DNA from: Hyphomicrobiales bacterium
GTDB taxonomy: Bacteria; Pseudomonadota; Alphaproteobacteria; Rhizobiales; Rhizobiaceae
Direction: 5' to 3'
Assembly: GCA_900468535.1 (NCBI GenBank)
Contig: UBTY01000021.1
Location: 98,036-162,035, forward strand
Length of the DNA: 64,000 nucleotides
In this document: positions 61,860-64,000 of the stretch, one piece after another
Numbering within the stretch: position 1 is the first letter of the stretch
How the letters are laid out: every line of letters begins with the position of its first letter
Made by a program: the position numbers and the translations under genes
The notes under the pieces: model-generated
What the model saw: only the letters and a program-made list of their open reading frames with translations
What the model was told of the DNA's origin: nothing
Database searches by the model: none

Positions 61860-62738
61860 TCAGTTGACGGTTGGGTCGAGCTTGTCACGTAGCCAATCGC
61901 CGACGAGCGAAATGGAAAGCGTCGTCAGCATGATGACGCTGGCCGGTGCCAGCATGATCCACGGCGCGCGCGTCAGATACTCGCGCCCGAAGCCGACCAT
62001 GTTGCCAAGGCTGGATTCCGGTGGCTGGACACCGAGACCAAGGAACGAGAGCCCGCTTTCCATCAGAATGATCTCCGGGAAGGTGAGCGTCATCGAAACG
62101 ATCAGCGTCGAAGCGACATTAGGCAGGATGTGGCGGAGATAGACGCGCATAGGCGTGGCCCCAAGCTGCACCACGGCTGCGGCAAACCCCTGAGCACCCG
62201 CCGCAATCGCCAGGCCACGTGCGATCCGCGCATAGCGCTCCCACCCGTAAAAGCCCATGAGGCAGACGAGGAGGACCATGGAAGAGCCGAAAAACGCGAG
62301 CACTGCCAGGGACATGATCAAGAACGGAAGTGCTGCCTGAAAGTCCGCCAGCACCAACACGAGATGCTCTACAAAGCCGCGGAAGCGCGCCGCGGCAAAG
62401 CCGAGCAACGTGCCGAAGACCGCCGACAGAAGCGTCGCACCGAAGGCGATGACCAAGGAAATGCGGATCGACTGGACAAGGCGCGAGAGCACGTCACGTC
62501 CGAGTTCATCCGTGCCAAGCCAGTGCTTGGCCGAGCCCGGTGCCGAAAGTCTGCTCGTCAGGTCCATGGCGGTGATGTTGTAGGGCCTGATATAATCCGC
62601 GAGCACTGCGACCACCACCATGGCGACGAGCCAAAGGATACCGAACCCGACCAGTGGCGGGACCGTTCGACGCAGGCGCGAGATCCAGGCGGATCCTTTC
62701 CGGATAGGCAGGGCTTCGCTGAAATCGGCAGTAGCCAT
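61860..62738 (-). CDS. Opp/Dpp-type ABC transporter permease (DppC-like)
   Basis: A 292-residue permease with an N-terminal cytoplasmic stretch then membrane spans, and the features LGTDELGRDVLSRLVQSIRISL and ESGLSFLGLGVQPPESSLGNM typical of DppC/OppC. The ATG at 62738 has GAGGA eight bases upstream; a TTG at 62753 overlapping the previous gene is the alternative. The family carries peptides, opines and, in Rhizobiaceae, some sugars. Confidence 0.92.
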   Translation of the reverse strand: MATADFSEALPIRKGSAWISRLRRTVPPLVGFGILWLVAMVVVAVLADYIRPYNITAMDLTSRLSAPGSAKHWLGTDELGRDVLSRLVQSIRISLVIAFGATLLSAVFGTLLGFAAARFRGFVEHLVLVLADFQAALPFLIMSLAVLAFFGSSMVLLVCLMGFYGWERYARIARGLAIAAGAQGFAAAVVQLGATPMRVYLRHILPNVASTLIVSMTLTFPEIILMESGLSFLGLGVQPPESSLGNMVGFGREYLTRAPWIMLAPASVIMLTTLSISLVGDWLRDKLDPTVN

Positions 62739-62749
62739 ATTATTTTTCC

Positions 62750-63676
62750 TCAATGTCCAGCGTGCGAACGCAGTCGCGGATCAAGCCAGCCGTAGAGCAG
62801 ATCGACGACGAGGTTGGAGACGACCATCGTGGCGGCGACGATCAGGAGAATGCACTGGACAACCGCCAGATCGCGATTGCTGACCGAGACGACCAAGAGG
62901 CGGCCGATCCCCGGCCAGGAAAAGATGGATTCCACGACGACAGCACCGGCAATCAGCGAGCCGACCATGAAGCCAACGATCGTGACAATGGGCACCGCCG
63001 CATTTGGCAACGCGTGGCTCCACACGACATCACGCCACTTCAGCCCCTTCGCGGCCGCCGTGCGGATGTAGGGTTGGCCCATGACCTCGATCATGGCGCT
63101 GCGTGAGAAGCGGGCAAGAATGCCGATCCCGCCAATACTCATCGTGATCGTCGGCAAGATGCCGTGCACCCAGGTATCCTGCCCGCCGGACGGCAGAAGA
63201 CCCAGCATCACTGAGAAGATCAACACGAGAACCAGTCCCATCACGAAAGAGGGAATGGTGAAACCAAAGATCGCGAGAAGGATCACGCCGCGATCGGCAA
63301 AGCTCTGCCTATGCAGGGCGGCATAAACGCCAGCCGGAATGCCGATGACCAACTTGAGGAGGAGTGCCGGCACAGTCAGCTGCAAGGTCGCCGGAACGCG
63401 CTCCATGACCAAGTGTAGTGCCGAGGCCTTGTCACGCATCGATACGCCGAAATCGCCGGTGAAGATCGATTTGAGATATGCGATGTACTGGGCCCACAGC
63501 GGCTGATCGAGCCCCCAGGCTTTTCTGAAGGCGTCGATCGAATCCTGCGGAACATCCGGCCCCAGCATAACCTGCGCCGGGTCACCGGACATGCGCAGCA
63601 CGACGAAGGCAAACGTCACGACAGCAAGGATTGTGATCAGTGCGCGAAACAGACGCACGAGAATGAAGCGGATCAT
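62750..63676 (-). CDS. Opp/Dpp-type ABC transporter permease (DppB-like)
   Basis: A 308-residue permease with six membrane spans and the DppB features RMSGDPAQVMLGPDVPQDSIDAFRKAWGLD, GDFGVSMRDK and FSWPGIGRLLV. GGAAGG precedes the ATG at 63676. It pairs with the DppC-like protein encoded next to it. The presence of a sugar isomerase downstream suggests a sugar-related substrate. Confidence 0.93.
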   Translation of the reverse strand: MIRFILVRLFRALITILAVVTFAFVVLRMSGDPAQVMLGPDVPQDSIDAFRKAWGLDQPLWAQYIAYLKSIFTGDFGVSMRDKASALHLVMERVPATLQLTVPALLLKLVIGIPAGVYAALHRQSFADRGVILLAIFGFTIPSFVMGLVLVLIFSVMLGLLPSGGQDTWVHGILPTITMSIGGIGILARFSRSAMIEVMGQPYIRTAAAKGLKWRDVVWSHALPNAAVPIVTIVGFMVGSLIAGAVVVESIFSWPGIGRLLVVSVSNRDLAVVQCILLIVAATMVVSNLVVDLLYGWLDPRLRSHAGH

Positions 63677-63686
63677 GGTGCCTTCC

Positions 63687-64000
63687 CTACGCTGCGATCT
63701 GGACGTCTTCGCCCGCCGTCACGTGGCAGGCTACGGTTCGGCCGTCGTCGATCTGCTTCAAGACAGGCGCCGTCACACGGCAGATGTCCTGCGCGAGAGG
63801 ACAGCGCGGATGAAAGGCACAGCCTGACGGGCGATTTGCCGGATTGGGCGGCTCGCCTTGCAGGATCGTACGCCCCTGAAGACGGGTGCCCGGACGTGGC
63901 ACGCTGGAAACCAGCGCGCGCGTGTAGGGATGCAGCGGCGTGCGGAAGATCACGTCCGACGAGGCCTCTTCCACAACGCGGCCGAGATACATGACAGCGA
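63687..64000 (-). CDS. Opp/Dpp-type ABC transporter ATP-binding protein, N-terminal part outside window
   Basis: Only the C-terminal 104 residues or so are visible, reading in from the right edge with [14 protein letters not shown], then [19 protein letters not shown] and [15 protein letters not shown]. The last contains the Cys pattern (C-x5-C-x6-C) of the OppD/DppF C-terminal region. The frame runs on past base 64000, so Walker motifs are not in the window. It lies 10 bases upstream of the DppB-like gene in the same operon. Confidence 0.92.
   Translation of the reverse strand, partial: AVMYLGRVVEEASSDVIFRTPLHPYTRALVSSVPRPGTRLQGRTILQGEPPNPANRPSGCAFHPRCPLAQDICRVTAPVLKQIDDGRTVACHVTAGEDVQIAA

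Overview
The window looks like an accessory replicon (megaplasmid or chromid) or a catabolic region of a Rhizobiaceae bacterium (Rhizobium, Agrobacterium, Ensifer or a relative). This rests on GC-rich coding bias, the density of ABC uptake systems with local LacI, SorC, IclR and AraC regulators, a PrsDE-type type I exporter next to an RTX glycanase, and a MocE-type ferredoxin. The organism is inferred from style and gene families, not from a marker gene. I saw no rRNA, tRNA, CRISPR array, insertion sequence, phage gene or replication origin.

Layout. 1-4012: iron uptake, with a TonB-dependent siderophore receptor (cut at the left edge), a divergent AraC regulator and a lone FhuC-type ATPase. 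4352-16779: the most interesting block. A SorC regulator and a fused aldolase/short-chain dehydrogenase are followed by a ribose-type ABC importer on the minus strand and a divergent, tightly overlapping operon for an MtnK-like kinase, an MtnA-like isomerase, a two-subunit transketolase and a RuBisCO-like protein. Matching motifs upstream of the regulator and in the divergent promoter tie the parts together. 16806-24375: a LacI regulator diverging from a GH78 alpha-L-rhamnosidase and its CUT1 sugar importer.

24446-37397: one long minus-strand polyamine block. It holds an IclR regulator, two unrecognised proteins, an M19 dipeptidase-like protein lacking half of its metal ligands, a PotDBCA importer, a class III aminotransferase, an aldehyde dehydrogenase, an acetylpolyamine amidohydrolase-like enzyme and two tandem RidA proteins. 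38036-40088: LysR and SDR divergent pair plus a small His-rich secreted protein. 40783-45332: a type I secretion ATPase, a membrane fusion protein and an RTX-GH16 glycanase, probably its cargo.

45396-52383: a minus-strand rhizopine-like (moc) set. A membrane di-iron hydroxylase, Rieske ferredoxin and ferredoxin reductase form an oxygenase chain, accompanied by a periplasmic binding protein, a TIM-barrel isomerase, a LacI regulator and glutathione-dependent formaldehyde dehydrogenase, which suggests oxidative demethylation. 52485-60716: a LacI regulator with two palindromic operators, a TIM-barrel isomerase, a CUT1 sugar importer and a GMC oxidoreductase. 60849-64000: a TIM-barrel isomerase with an Opp/Dpp-type importer that runs off the right edge.

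Overall the region is a string of substrate-specific import and catabolism modules, each with its own regulator. Hairpins between binding-protein genes and their neighbours recur in several of the modules.
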